DNA of 64,000 bases from Streptomyces avicenniae (GTDB lineage Bacteria; Actinomycetota; Actinomycetes; Streptomycetales; Streptomycetaceae). The position numbers were made by a program, and so were the translations under genes. Under the pieces are notes generated by a model. It saw nothing but the letters and a program-made list of their open reading frames with translations. It was not told the origin of the DNA and searched no databases. Location of the stretch: contig NZ_JOEK01000001.1 in NCBI RefSeq assembly GCF_000719135.1, positions 620,001 through 684,000 of the forward strand, read 5' to 3'. Below, piece after piece: positions 8,641 through 15,554 of the stretch (its first letter is position 1; each line of letters starts with the position of its first letter).

Positions 8641-10390
8641 TCCGCTCCTCCACGACGAGCGAGCCGTGGCCCGCGTCGTAGCGGTAGACCTCGTGCGTCG
8701 CGCCACGGGCCGCGAGCCGGTCCACGTAGTTCTCGATCTGCCGGATCGGGCAGCGCGGGTCGTTGAGCCCGGCCGAGATGTACACGGGCGCGCGGACGTC
8801 GTCCACGTACGTCAGCGGTGACGACGCCTCCCACCGGTCCGGTACCTCGTCCGGCGTGCCGCCGAAGAGCGTGCGGTCCAGCGCCTTGAGCGCCTCCATC
8901 TCGTCGTCGTACGCCGCGACGTAGTCGGCGACGGGCACCGCCGCCACGCCCACCGTCCAGGCGTCCGGCCTGCTGCCGACGCCGAGCAGCGTCAGATAGC
9001 CGCCCCACGAGCCGCCGGTGAGGACCAGCCGCTCCGGATCGGCCAGCCCCTCGGCCACCGCCCAGTCGCGGACCGCCGCGATGTCCTCCAGCTCGATCAG
9101 CCCGACGCGGTGCTTCAGCGCGTCGGTCCAGGCGCGGCCGTAGCCCGTCGAGCCCCGGTAGTTGACGCGGACGACGGCGAAGCCGTGGTCCACCCAGGCG
9201 GCGGGCCCGGCGGCGAACTCGTCGCTGTCGTGCGCGGTGGGGCCGCCGTGGATGTCGAAGACGGTCGGGAACGGCCCCTCGCCCTCCGGACGCTGCACCA
9301 GCGCGTGCACCGTGCCGCCCGGCCCCTCGACCCAGGCGTCCGTCACCGGCACCGACCGCGGCGCGCGCGGCCCCGGCGGCTCCAGCACCGTACGGCCGGA
9401 CGTGGACCGTACGACCGGCGGTTCCGCGGCCGACGACCACAGGAACTCCACCGACCCGTCCGGCCGGGGCGACGCGCCCAGGATCGTGCCGGGCGGCGTC
9501 TCGATCCGCTCCGGTCGGCCCGTGCCGCCGTCGTGCCGCCACAGCTCGTCGCGGGCGCGGTAGCTGTGCGACACGAGCAGGCCGCTGCCGTCCGGGTACC
9601 ACTCGGCCTCGACGTCGCCCGGCAGGCCGAGGTCCAGCGCGGTCTCCTCGCCGGTCAGCGGATTCCAGATCATCGGCTCCCACCGGCCACGCCGCTGGTG
9701 GCCGACGAGCAGCCGGGGATCGCCGTCCACCGGGGCGAACCCGAGGACGGACAGGCCCAGTTCCACCGTGCCCCCGGCGGTGTCGTCCAGTTCGGCGACG
9801 GGCGTTCCGTCCGGCCGCACCACGCGGATCGCGGAGTGCATGGCGTCGCCGTGCTCGGTGTGTTCGATCGCCAGCAGGCTGCCGTCGTGGCTGAGGTCGC
9901 CCACACCGCCGGACTGCCGGTGCCGGTAGATCTCCACCGGCGCGCCGCCGCCCGCGGGCAGGACATGGACGGTGGTGCCCTCCTCCTCGGTCATCCGGCC
10001 CACCACCACGGTGCCGTCGCGGCCGAGCGCCAGCCCGGCGGAGTACGCGGGGTCGAGCCCCGACGTGGCGGGTTCGTCCGTGCCGCCGTGGAACGGCTGA
10101 CGCACCCAGCTGCCGAACTCGTCGCCGTCGGTGTCCCGGAACCACCAGATCCAGGCGCCGTCCGGGCTGAGGGTGCCGTGCACCGTGCCGTTCGGCCGGT
10201 CGGTGGCGCGGCGCTGGTCGCCGGTGGCGCGATCCCAGGCGTACAGCTCGAACGTGCCGCTGGCGTTCGAGACGAACAGTGAACGGTCGGGTGCGTCCTC
10301 GGCCCAGCGGGGGAGGCTCACGCGCGGCGCGCGGAAGCGCTTCTCCCAGTCGGGCCGCTGCGAAGGGTCGTCGGGCTTGGCGTCAGTCAT
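8573..10390 (-). CDS. S9 family serine peptidase (prolyl oligopeptidase type)
   Basis: A 605-aa two-domain peptidase. The N-terminal two-thirds is a WD40-like beta-propeller with repeated strand motifs such as LFVSNASGTFELYAWD and LSPDGAWIWWFRD. The C-terminal alpha/beta-hydrolase domain has the nucleophile motif GGSWGGYLTLLG near residue 459, the acid in SAGLNDPRCPI near 545, and the histidine in DAGHGSLV near 572. It is probably a cytoplasmic oligopeptidase or acylaminoacyl peptidase, since no signal peptide is seen. Specificity cannot be told from the sequence. Confidence 0.92.
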   Translation of the reverse strand: MTDAKPDDPSQRPDWEKRFRAPRVSLPRWAEDAPDRSLFVSNASGTFELYAWDRATGDQRRATDRPNGTVHGTLSPDGAWIWWFRDTDGDEFGSWVRQPFHGGTDEPATSGLDPAYSAGLALGRDGTVVVGRMTEEEGTTVHVLPAGGGAPVEIYRHRQSGGVGDLSHDGSLLAIEHTEHGDAMHSAIRVVRPDGTPVAELDDTAGGTVELGLSVLGFAPVDGDPRLLVGHQRRGRWEPMIWNPLTGEETALDLGLPGDVEAEWYPDGSGLLVSHSYRARDELWRHDGGTGRPERIETPPGTILGASPRPDGSVEFLWSSAAEPPVVRSTSGRTVLEPPGPRAPRSVPVTDAWVEGPGGTVHALVQRPEGEGPFPTVFDIHGGPTAHDSDEFAAGPAAWVDHGFAVVRVNYRGSTGYGRAWTDALKHRVGLIELEDIAAVRDWAVAEGLADPERLVLTGGSWGGYLTLLGVGSRPDAWTVGVAAVPVADYVAAYDDEMEALKALDRTLFGGTPDEVPDRWEASSPLTYVDDVRAPVYISAGLNDPRCPIRQIENYVDRLAARGATHEVYRYDAGHGSLVVEERIKQVAQEIRFAQAHLPGTAAAG

Positions 10391-10422
10391 TCGTCCGTTC
10401 TACCTGATGCCCGGCGTGTCGA

Positions 10423-10438
10423 TGTTCCACGTGAAACA
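10423..10438. promoter_or_regulatory. parS-like centromere site
   Basis: TGTTCCACGTGAAACA differs at one position from the bacterial parS consensus TGTTTCACGTGAAACA bound by ParB. It lies in the 64-bp gap between two genes, inside a slightly longer palindrome (GATGTT...AACATC). Streptomyces chromosomes carry about two dozen parS sites clustered around oriC, so one here would place the window in the core region of the chromosome. The location is seen in the sequence; ParB binding is inferred. Confidence 0.72.
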
Positions 10439-10454
10439 TCGTGTGATCGACCGC

Positions 10455-11609
10455 TCACCCAGCGCTGCCGGGATCGCCGCCACCGCGCCGTTCCGCCTCG
10501 GCGGCTGCCCGCCGCCAGCTCTCGGCGATCTCGGCGGGCAGGCGGCGTCCGGCTCGCGCCAGGGTGACGCCGGGAGCCGCCTCGACGACATCGGTCTCCC
10601 GCATCTCGACGGGCCGCTCCCCGCTCAGCGCGGACCAGCCGCCGCCCCCCGGCCCCGCACGCCACAGCCGGGTACGTCCGCCGCTCAGGTCGAGCAGCCG
10701 GACCGCGTCCGGCTCCACCCGGATCCACAGCTGACGGCCGCCGATCCGTCCCGCCTCGGCCGCCGGAAGCAGACCCTCGACGGCCAGCATGCGCACCGTG
10801 CCGTCCCCGTCCCCGTCCCCGTCCTCCTCCCGGTCGTCGCCCCCGCGGCCCAGGACCGCCGTGGTCCCGGCGTCGAGCGTGAACCGGTGCACCGTCTCGT
10901 GCCCGCACAGCAACTTCAGCTGGACGACCGCGGCCCGCGGCCCGTCGTCGGCCAGCGGGACCTCGTGCCATTCGCACGACGGCACCCCGTCGAGCAGGCG
11001 CGGCAGCAGCACCGCCTCCCCGCGCCTGCGGTCGTAGAGGGAGCACGCCCGCTCCGGACAGCGCCAGTGCCGGGCCACCACCTCGGGCAGCGCCGGACGC
11101 CCCCGCCCCGGCGCGGCGGCCCCCACCCGCCGCACCCCCATGTCACGCTCCACCAGCCGGACGGTACGGCCGGGCGCCGCGCGGGGCGCGAGGAACTGCG
11201 TCGTGTTGCCCTGGAGCCACGGGTGACGCGCGCGGAAGGCGTCGTAGCGGTCGTGGCTGATGACCGGCAGACCCGTCATCCCGGCGACGTCCAGCAGCGG
11301 CCCGTCCGCGTCGGGCAGTTCGGTGACGAGGCCGGACTTGGCCAGCCGCTCCAGCTGGTCGATGTCCAGCCGGTCGCGGTATTCGGTGCGTGCCGTCCGC
11401 AGCCGCTGATCGGCGACGGCGTGCACCAGGACCCACCGGTCCCGCAGCCGGTCGCCCAGCGCCTGGATGACCAGCCGCAGCCGGTCCAGGGACCGCGCCC
11501 CCGGCGGCCCGAGACGGGCGTCGCGCACCACGTCGGACAGATCGACCAGCGCGTCCGCCTGCTCGGGCCGGGCGGTGAGATGCCGCTCGTACGCGAACGG
11601 CGCGCTCAC
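10455..11609 (-). CDS. NYN/PIN-like predicted ribonuclease with possible FHA domain
   Basis: A 384-aa protein of two parts. Residues about 15-145 look like a NYN/PIN nuclease fold: VDLSDVVRD at 22-30, then LLDVAGMTGLPVISHDRYDA at 106-125, with acidic residues D23/D26, D107 and D120 placed as in Zc3h12a-like ribonucleases. After a middle region with a cysteine pair around CPERACSLYD, residues about 235-365 look like a forkhead-associated domain (TTAVLGRGG, an acidic insert EEDGDGDGDG, then LLDLSGGRTRLW), although the usual Asn after the Ser is Gly. FHA modules bind phosphothreonine, so nuclease activity may be phospho-regulated. Both domain assignments come from motifs only. Confidence 0.55.
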   Translation of the reverse strand: MSAPFAYERHLTARPEQADALVDLSDVVRDARLGPPGARSLDRLRLVIQALGDRLRDRWVLVHAVADQRLRTARTEYRDRLDIDQLERLAKSGLVTELPDADGPLLDVAGMTGLPVISHDRYDAFRARHPWLQGNTTQFLAPRAAPGRTVRLVERDMGVRRVGAAAPGRGRPALPEVVARHWRCPERACSLYDRRRGEAVLLPRLLDGVPSCEWHEVPLADDGPRAAVVQLKLLCGHETVHRFTLDAGTTAVLGRGGDDREEDGDGDGDGTVRMLAVEGLLPAAEAGRIGGRQLWIRVEPDAVRLLDLSGGRTRLWRAGPGGGGWSALSGERPVEMRETDVVEAAPGVTLARAGRRLPAEIAESWRRAAAEAERRGGGDPGSAG

Positions 11610-11791
11610 CGCGCGCCGCCCGGCGCGTCAGGCCAGAACACCCTTGCGAATGGGGCACGGATGTCCGCCCCTCCAGGCCGGAACGGGCCGACGCGCCGCG
11701 GATCGTCTCTCCCCACGCCACCCTCCGCACACCCGGGCCGCACCGGCCCCCTCGGACCAACGCGCCATTGTGGCACGGAGCTTGGGCGCCG

Positions 11792-11817
11792 CACGGGGTC
11801 TCGCACGACCCCGCGTG
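11792..11817 (-). terminator. Hairpin after the RidA gene
   Basis: CACGGGGTC and GACCCCGCGTG can pair with a two-base bulge and a 6-nt loop, just past the RidA stop codon on the minus strand. It has no U tract. The rest of the 213-bp gap to the next gene shows nothing recognisable. Confidence 0.4.
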
Positions 11818-11822
11818 AAGCG

Positions 11823-12314
11823 TCAGGAGACGGCCGGACCCTCGCCGCCGTCCACCTGGACCTCGACCTGGATCTCCACCTCCACGGGCGCGTCCAGCGG
11901 CAGCACCGCCACACCGACCGCGCTCCGCGCGTGCCGTCCCGCCTCGCCCAGGACCGCGCCGAGCAGCTCGCTCGCGCCGTTCACCACCAGCGGCTGCCCG
12001 GTGAAGCCGGGCGCCGACGCGACGAACCCCAGCACCTTCACGACCCGCACGACCCGGTCCAGGTCGCCCACGACCGACTTGACGGCCGCCAGCGCGTTCA
12101 GCGCGCACAGCCGCGCCGACTCCTGCGCCTGCTCCGGCGTCACCTCGGCGCCGACCTTCCCGGCGTACGGCAGCGCGCCGTCCACCAGCGGCACCTGCCC
12201 CGACGTGTACACGTACGAGCCGCTCAGCACGGCCGGTACGTACGCGGCCACCGGCGGCACGACGGGCGGGAGCGTCAGCCCCAGCTCCGCGAGCCGGTCC
12301 TCGACCGCGCTCAC
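11823..12314 (-). CDS. RidA/YjgF family protein
   Basis: A 163-aa Rid-family protein. The core has LSGSYVYTSGQVPLVDG, ALNALAAVKSVVGDLDRVVRVV and a final strand block before an unusual tail with alternating EVEIQVEVQV. Rid proteins hydrolyse reactive enamines and imines made by PLP enzymes; this subgroup is longer than canonical RidA (about 125 aa). The GTG start overlaps the stop of the upstream DUF4177 gene (GTGA), so the two are co-translated. Its place beside the ArsA-like ATPases is conserved in actinobacteria; mycobacteria have Rv3678c here. Confidence 0.88.
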   Translation of the reverse strand: MSAVEDRLAELGLTLPPVVPPVAAYVPAVLSGSYVYTSGQVPLVDGALPYAGKVGAEVTPEQAQESARLCALNALAAVKSVVGDLDRVVRVVKVLGFVASAPGFTGQPLVVNGASELLGAVLGEAGRHARSAVGVAVLPLDAPVEVEIQVEVQVDGGEGPAVS

Positions 12315-12475
12315 CCCTGGCCGCCCTTGGGGCGCTTGAAGTACGCCACCAGCTGCTCCGGGTTCGGCCCCGGAACGACCTGCACCAACTCCCAGCCGTC
12401 CTCGCCCCAGTTGTCCAGGATCTGCTTGGTCGTGTGCACCAGCAGCGGAACGGTCACGTACTCCCACTTGGTCAT
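12311..12475 (-). CDS. Small DUF4177 protein
   Basis: A 54-aa protein beginning MTKWEYVTVPLLVHTTKQ and containing ILDNWGEDGWELVQVVPG, the defining DUF4177 core. Function is unknown. It overlaps RidA by four bases and the two probably form one transcript. A TAGAGT hexamer ends 7 nt before the ATG and no ribosome site is seen, so it is probably leaderless. It is divergent from the first ArsA-like ATPase. Confidence 0.9.
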   Translation of the reverse strand: MTKWEYVTVPLLVHTTKQILDNWGEDGWELVQVVPGPNPEQLVAYFKRPKGGQG

Positions 12476-12482
12476 GGGCCTC

Positions 12483-12488
12483 ACTCTA
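12483..12488 (-). promoter_or_regulatory. Probable -10 of leaderless DUF4177-ridA transcript
   Basis: On the minus strand TAGAGT stands exactly 7 nt before the ATG of the DUF4177 gene, the spacing expected for a leaderless mRNA. Confidence 0.45.
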
Positions 12489-12640
12489 GGCCCTGGCCGC
12501 CCCCCGCCCCGCAGAGCCCGATCCCCCCGTCCGCGCTCCGGCGGCGCCCCGTAGGCTCGCCGCTGTGGGGCCGGAACGCGGCCGTCCCGGCGGACTGGCC
12601 GGGGCCCGTGGGCCGGTCGGGAGCATCCGGGAGGCATGGC

Positions 12641-13603
12641 GTGGCGCGCAGACTCCATGTGGTCAGCGGAAAGGGCGGCACGGGCAAGACGACCGTCGCC
12701 GCCGCGCTGGCCCTCGCCCTCGCCGAGCAGGGCCGCCGGACGCTGCTGATCGAGGTCGAGGGCCGCCAGGGCATCGCCCAGCTCTTCGAGACCGAGGCCC
12801 TTCCGTACGAGGAACGCCGCATCGCCATCGGTCCAGGCGGCGGCGAGGTCTTCGCCCTCGCCATCGACGCCGAGCGCGCCCTGCTCGACTACCTCCAGAT
12901 GTTCTACCGCCTCGGCAGCGCGGGCCGTGCCCTGCGACGCCTGGGCGCCGTGGACTTCGCCACCACCATCGCGCCGGGACTGCGCGACGTCCTGCTGACG
13001 GGCAAGGCGTGCGAGGCCGTCAGACGGCGCGGCGCCGACGGCCGCTTCGTCTACGACGCGGTCGTCATGGACGCGCCGCCCACCGGCCGCGTCACCCGCT
13101 TCCTCGGCGTCAACAGCGAGGTGGCGGGCCTCGCCAGGGTCGGGCCCATCCACCACCAGGCGCAGGCCGTGATGCGCGTGCTCAGGTCGCCCGAGACCGC
13201 CGTCCACCTGGTCACCCTGCTGGAGGAGATGCCGGTCCAGGAGACGGCGGACGGCATCGCCGAGCTGCGGGCCGCCGAGCTGCCGGTCGGCGCCACCGTC
13301 GTCAACATGGTCAGGCCCCCGGTGCTCGCCGCCGTCCCCGACGCCTACGGCGACGACCCCGCCCGCCTCCACGCCCTGGCCGCCACGCTCGCCGACGCCG
13401 GTCTGCCCGACGCCGCCCGCACGGCCGCGCCCCTGCTCGCCCAGGGCCGCGCGTACGCGCACCGGCTCGTCCTGGAGGCCGAGCGCCGCGCCGAACTCGC
13501 CCGCCACGGCATCCCCCTCCACGAGCTGCCGCTGCTCGCGGACGGCATCGACATCGCGGGCCTCTACCGGCTGGCCCGCCTGCTGCGCGACCAGGAGTGG
13601 TGA
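12641..13603 (+). CDS. ArsA/GET3-like P-loop ATPase, first of pair
   Basis: A 320-aa deviant Walker-A ATPase of the ArsA/anion-transporter group. The P-loop [13 protein letters not shown] is at residues 10-22, and [15 protein letters not shown] forms the switch/Walker-B region. The GTG start has GGGAGG 6 nt upstream; the longer upstream frame has no support. It is followed after two bases by a second, related ATPase. Paired ATPases at this place next to whiB-like and penicillin-binding genes are conserved (Rv3679-Rv3680 in M. tuberculosis) and are thought to act as a heterodimer, possibly in membrane-protein targeting or stress. No arsenic-binding cysteines are evident. Confidence 0.9.
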   Translation: MARRLHVVSGKGGTGKTTVAAALALALAEQGRRTLLIEVEGRQGIAQLFETEALPYEERRIAIGPGGGEVFALAIDAERALLDYLQMFYRLGSAGRALRRLGAVDFATTIAPGLRDVLLTGKACEAVRRRGADGRFVYDAVVMDAPPTGRVTRFLGVNSEVAGLARVGPIHHQAQAVMRVLRSPETAVHLVTLLEEMPVQETADGIAELRAAELPVGATVVNMVRPPVLAAVPDAYGDDPARLHALAATLADAGLPDAARTAAPLLAQGRAYAHRLVLEAERRAELARHGIPLHELPLLADGIDIAGLYRLARLLRDQEW

Positions 13604-13605
13604 CC

Positions 13606-14832
13606 ATGGACGCCGTGCCCGCCCTCGCCGTCGATCCGCTGCTGGACGACCCAGGGACCCGGATCATCGTCTGCTGCGGCTCGGGCGGCGTCGGCAAGAC
13701 GACCACCGCCGCCGCCCTCGCCCTGCGCGCCGCCGAACGCGGACGCCGCGTCGTCGTCCTCACGATCGACCCTGCCCGCCGCCTGGCGCAGTCGATGGGG
13801 CTCACGGAGCTGGACAACGTGCCGCGCCCCGTGCCGGGGACCGCCACGGCGGCGGGCGGCGAACTGTTCGCCATGATGCTGGACATGAAGCGGACGTTCG
13901 ACGAGATCGTCGAGGCGCACGCCGACCGCGCCCGCGCCGAGGCGATCCTGGCCAACCCCTTCTACCAGTCGCTCTCCGCCGGATTCGCGGGCACGCAGGA
14001 GTACATGGCGATGGAGAAGCTGGGGCAGCTCGCCGCGCGCGACGCGTGGGACCTCATCGTCGTGGACACGCCGCCGAGCCGCTCGGCCCTGGACTTCCTC
14101 GACGCGCCGCAGCGGATGGGCTCGTTCCTCGACGGCCGCTTCCTCCGCCTGCTGATGGCACCGGCCAAGGCGGGCGGCCGGGCCGGGCGGAAGGTGATGA
14201 GCCTGGGCGTCGCCGGGCTCGGGATGGTCACCGGCACCCTCGGCAAGGTCCTGGGGGCCGGGTTGCTGCGGGACGTGCAGACGTTCGTCGCGGCGATGGA
14301 CACCATGTTCGGCGGCTTCAGGGCGCGCGCGGACGCCACCTACCGGCTGCTCCAGGCTCCGGGCACGGCCTTCCTCGTCGTCGCCGCGCCCGAGCGCGAC
14401 GCGCTGCGGGAGGCCGCGTACTTCGTGGAACGGCTCGCCGCCGACCGCATGCCGCTCGCCGGGCTCGTCCTCAACCGCGTCCACGGCGCGGCCGTGCCCG
14501 AACTGAGCGCGGAGCGTGCGCTGGCGGCGGCCGAGACGCTGGACGCAAAAAAAGTTGCGCCGCCCGGCATGGACGATCATCGCACCGGGGATGCTGACCC
14601 AGAGGACGGCCGCCGGACCCCCGATCCGGACATTCCCCCACCGGACGCCCTCGCCGCCGGTCTCCTGCGCGTCCACGCGGAAGGCATGCGGCAGTTGGCG
14701 CGCGAACAGCGCATGCGCGCCCGTTTCACCGCCGTGCACCCCGAGGTGCCGGTGGCGGAGGTGGCCGCCCTGCCGGGCGACGTGCACGACCTGACCGGCC
14801 TGCGCGCGGTCGGTGACCTGCTCGCCGGCTGA
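13606..14832 (+). CDS. ArsA/GET3-like P-loop ATPase, second of pair
   Basis: A 408-aa partner ATPase with P-loop [19 protein letters not shown], the DPA motif [18 protein letters not shown] and switch [19 protein letters not shown] hydrophobic, glycine-rich stretch ([21 protein letters not shown]) lies in the region corresponding to the client-binding insert of Get3-like proteins. Around residues 314-342 there is a proline/aspartate-rich insertion that begins with GCA AAA AAA GTT, a run of seven A in an otherwise GC-rich gene. The close spacing shows translational coupling with the upstream ATPase. Confidence 0.88.
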   Translation: MDAVPALAVDPLLDDPGTRIIVCCGSGGVGKTTTAAALALRAAERGRRVVVLTIDPARRLAQSMGLTELDNVPRPVPGTATAAGGELFAMMLDMKRTFDEIVEAHADRARAEAILANPFYQSLSAGFAGTQEYMAMEKLGQLAARDAWDLIVVDTPPSRSALDFLDAPQRMGSFLDGRFLRLLMAPAKAGGRAGRKVMSLGVAGLGMVTGTLGKVLGAGLLRDVQTFVAAMDTMFGGFRARADATYRLLQAPGTAFLVVAAPERDALREAAYFVERLAADRMPLAGLVLNRVHGAAVPELSAERALAAAETLDAKKVAPPGMDDHRTGDADPEDGRRTPDPDIPPPDALAAGLLRVHAEGMRQLAREQRMRARFTAVHPEVPVAEVAALPGDVHDLTGLRAVGDLLAG

Positions 14833-14859
14833 CGGACGGATCCGGCGGCGCCCCCGCGC

Positions 14860-15213
14860 TCACCCCACGTTCGCCCACTCCTCGAATTCCGGGCCCTCGA
14901 ACCCGGCCCCCTCCGCGCCGCCGACCGGCCGCGCCCCCCGCTCGTACTCGGAACGCGCCGTCTCCAGCAGCCGTCGCCACGACGTCACGGTCGGACGTCT
15001 GCGCAGCAGCGCGCGCCGTTCCCGTTCCGTCATCCCTCCCCAGACGCCGAACTCCACGCGGTTGTCGAGCGCGTCGGCCAGGCATTCCGTCCTGACCGGG
15101 CAGCCGGTGCAGACCGCCTTCGCGTGATTCTGCGCCGCTCCCTGCACGAACAGATCGTCCGGATCGGTGGTGCGACAGGCCGCCTTCGCGGTCCAGTCCG
15201 TAAGCCAGCTCAT
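14860..15213 (-). CDS. wblA: WhiB-like iron-sulfur regulator WblA
   Basis: A 117-aa WhiB-family protein matching streptomycete WblA: WLTDWTAKAACRTTDPDDLF, four cysteines at 13, 35, 38 and 44 for a [4Fe-4S] cluster, and GVWGG at 56-60 followed by a basic ERERRALLRRRP segment. WhiB proteins bind the principal sigma factor region 4. In S. coelicolor WblA controls the switch to sporulation and represses antibiotic production. Start at the ATG giving MSWLTDW, with GGAAGGA about 10 nt upstream; an upstream in-frame ATG would add 33 unconserved residues. It is divergent from a penicillin-binding protein gene, an arrangement also seen for whiB4-ponA2 in mycobacteria. Confidence 0.93.
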   Translation of the reverse strand: MSWLTDWTAKAACRTTDPDDLFVQGAAQNHAKAVCTGCPVRTECLADALDNRVEFGVWGGMTERERRALLRRRPTVTSWRRLLETARSEYERGARPVGGAEGAGFEGPEFEEWANVG

Positions 15214-15320
15214 TGCCGGTGCCGTCCTTCCCCGAAACACAGGCTCCCCCACGGCGGCGATCGGCATATTCGCCTCGCCGGTTGAGGACGTTACGGGCGG
15301 GAGCCAGAGCACAACACCCC

Positions 15321-15379
15321 CATGGGGCCTAATCTCCCATGGCCCATTCGGACTATGCCGTGTATGAGATCCCTCATAC
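15321..15379. promoter_or_regulatory. Palindromes in the wblA upstream region
   Basis: The 341-bp divergent region between wblA and the penicillin-binding gene holds two clear inverted repeats: CATGGG-9 nt-CCCATG (15321-15341) and the perfect GTATGAG-ATCC-CTCATAC (15362-15379). They lie 110-165 bp upstream of wblA, where regulators of this developmental gene would be expected to act. I see no perfect match to a known developmental-regulator box. The rest of the region shows nothing else I can name. Confidence 0.45.
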
Positions 15380-15541
15380 GGGTGAACGGGGAGCGCGGCG
15401 GGCGGAAGGGAAGCATCCGGGGCGCACGGCGTCGCGACAAACTCACCCCAATGGGTGATCCTTCACTTGACTGCCGTCATTTTGTCTGAACCGTGAGCAG
15501 CCTAGGCGAACAGTTGGACCCCTGTCCGGCGTTTGAGAACG

Positions 15542-15547
15542 TAGGCT
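15542..15547 (+). promoter_or_regulatory. Probable -10 of leaderless penicillin-binding protein transcript
   Basis: TAGGCT ends exactly 7 nt before the ATG and no Shine-Dalgarno sequence is present. A TTGGAC lies further upstream but the 22-bp spacing is long for a -35 element. Confidence 0.45.
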
Positions 15548-15554
15548 TGCCGCC

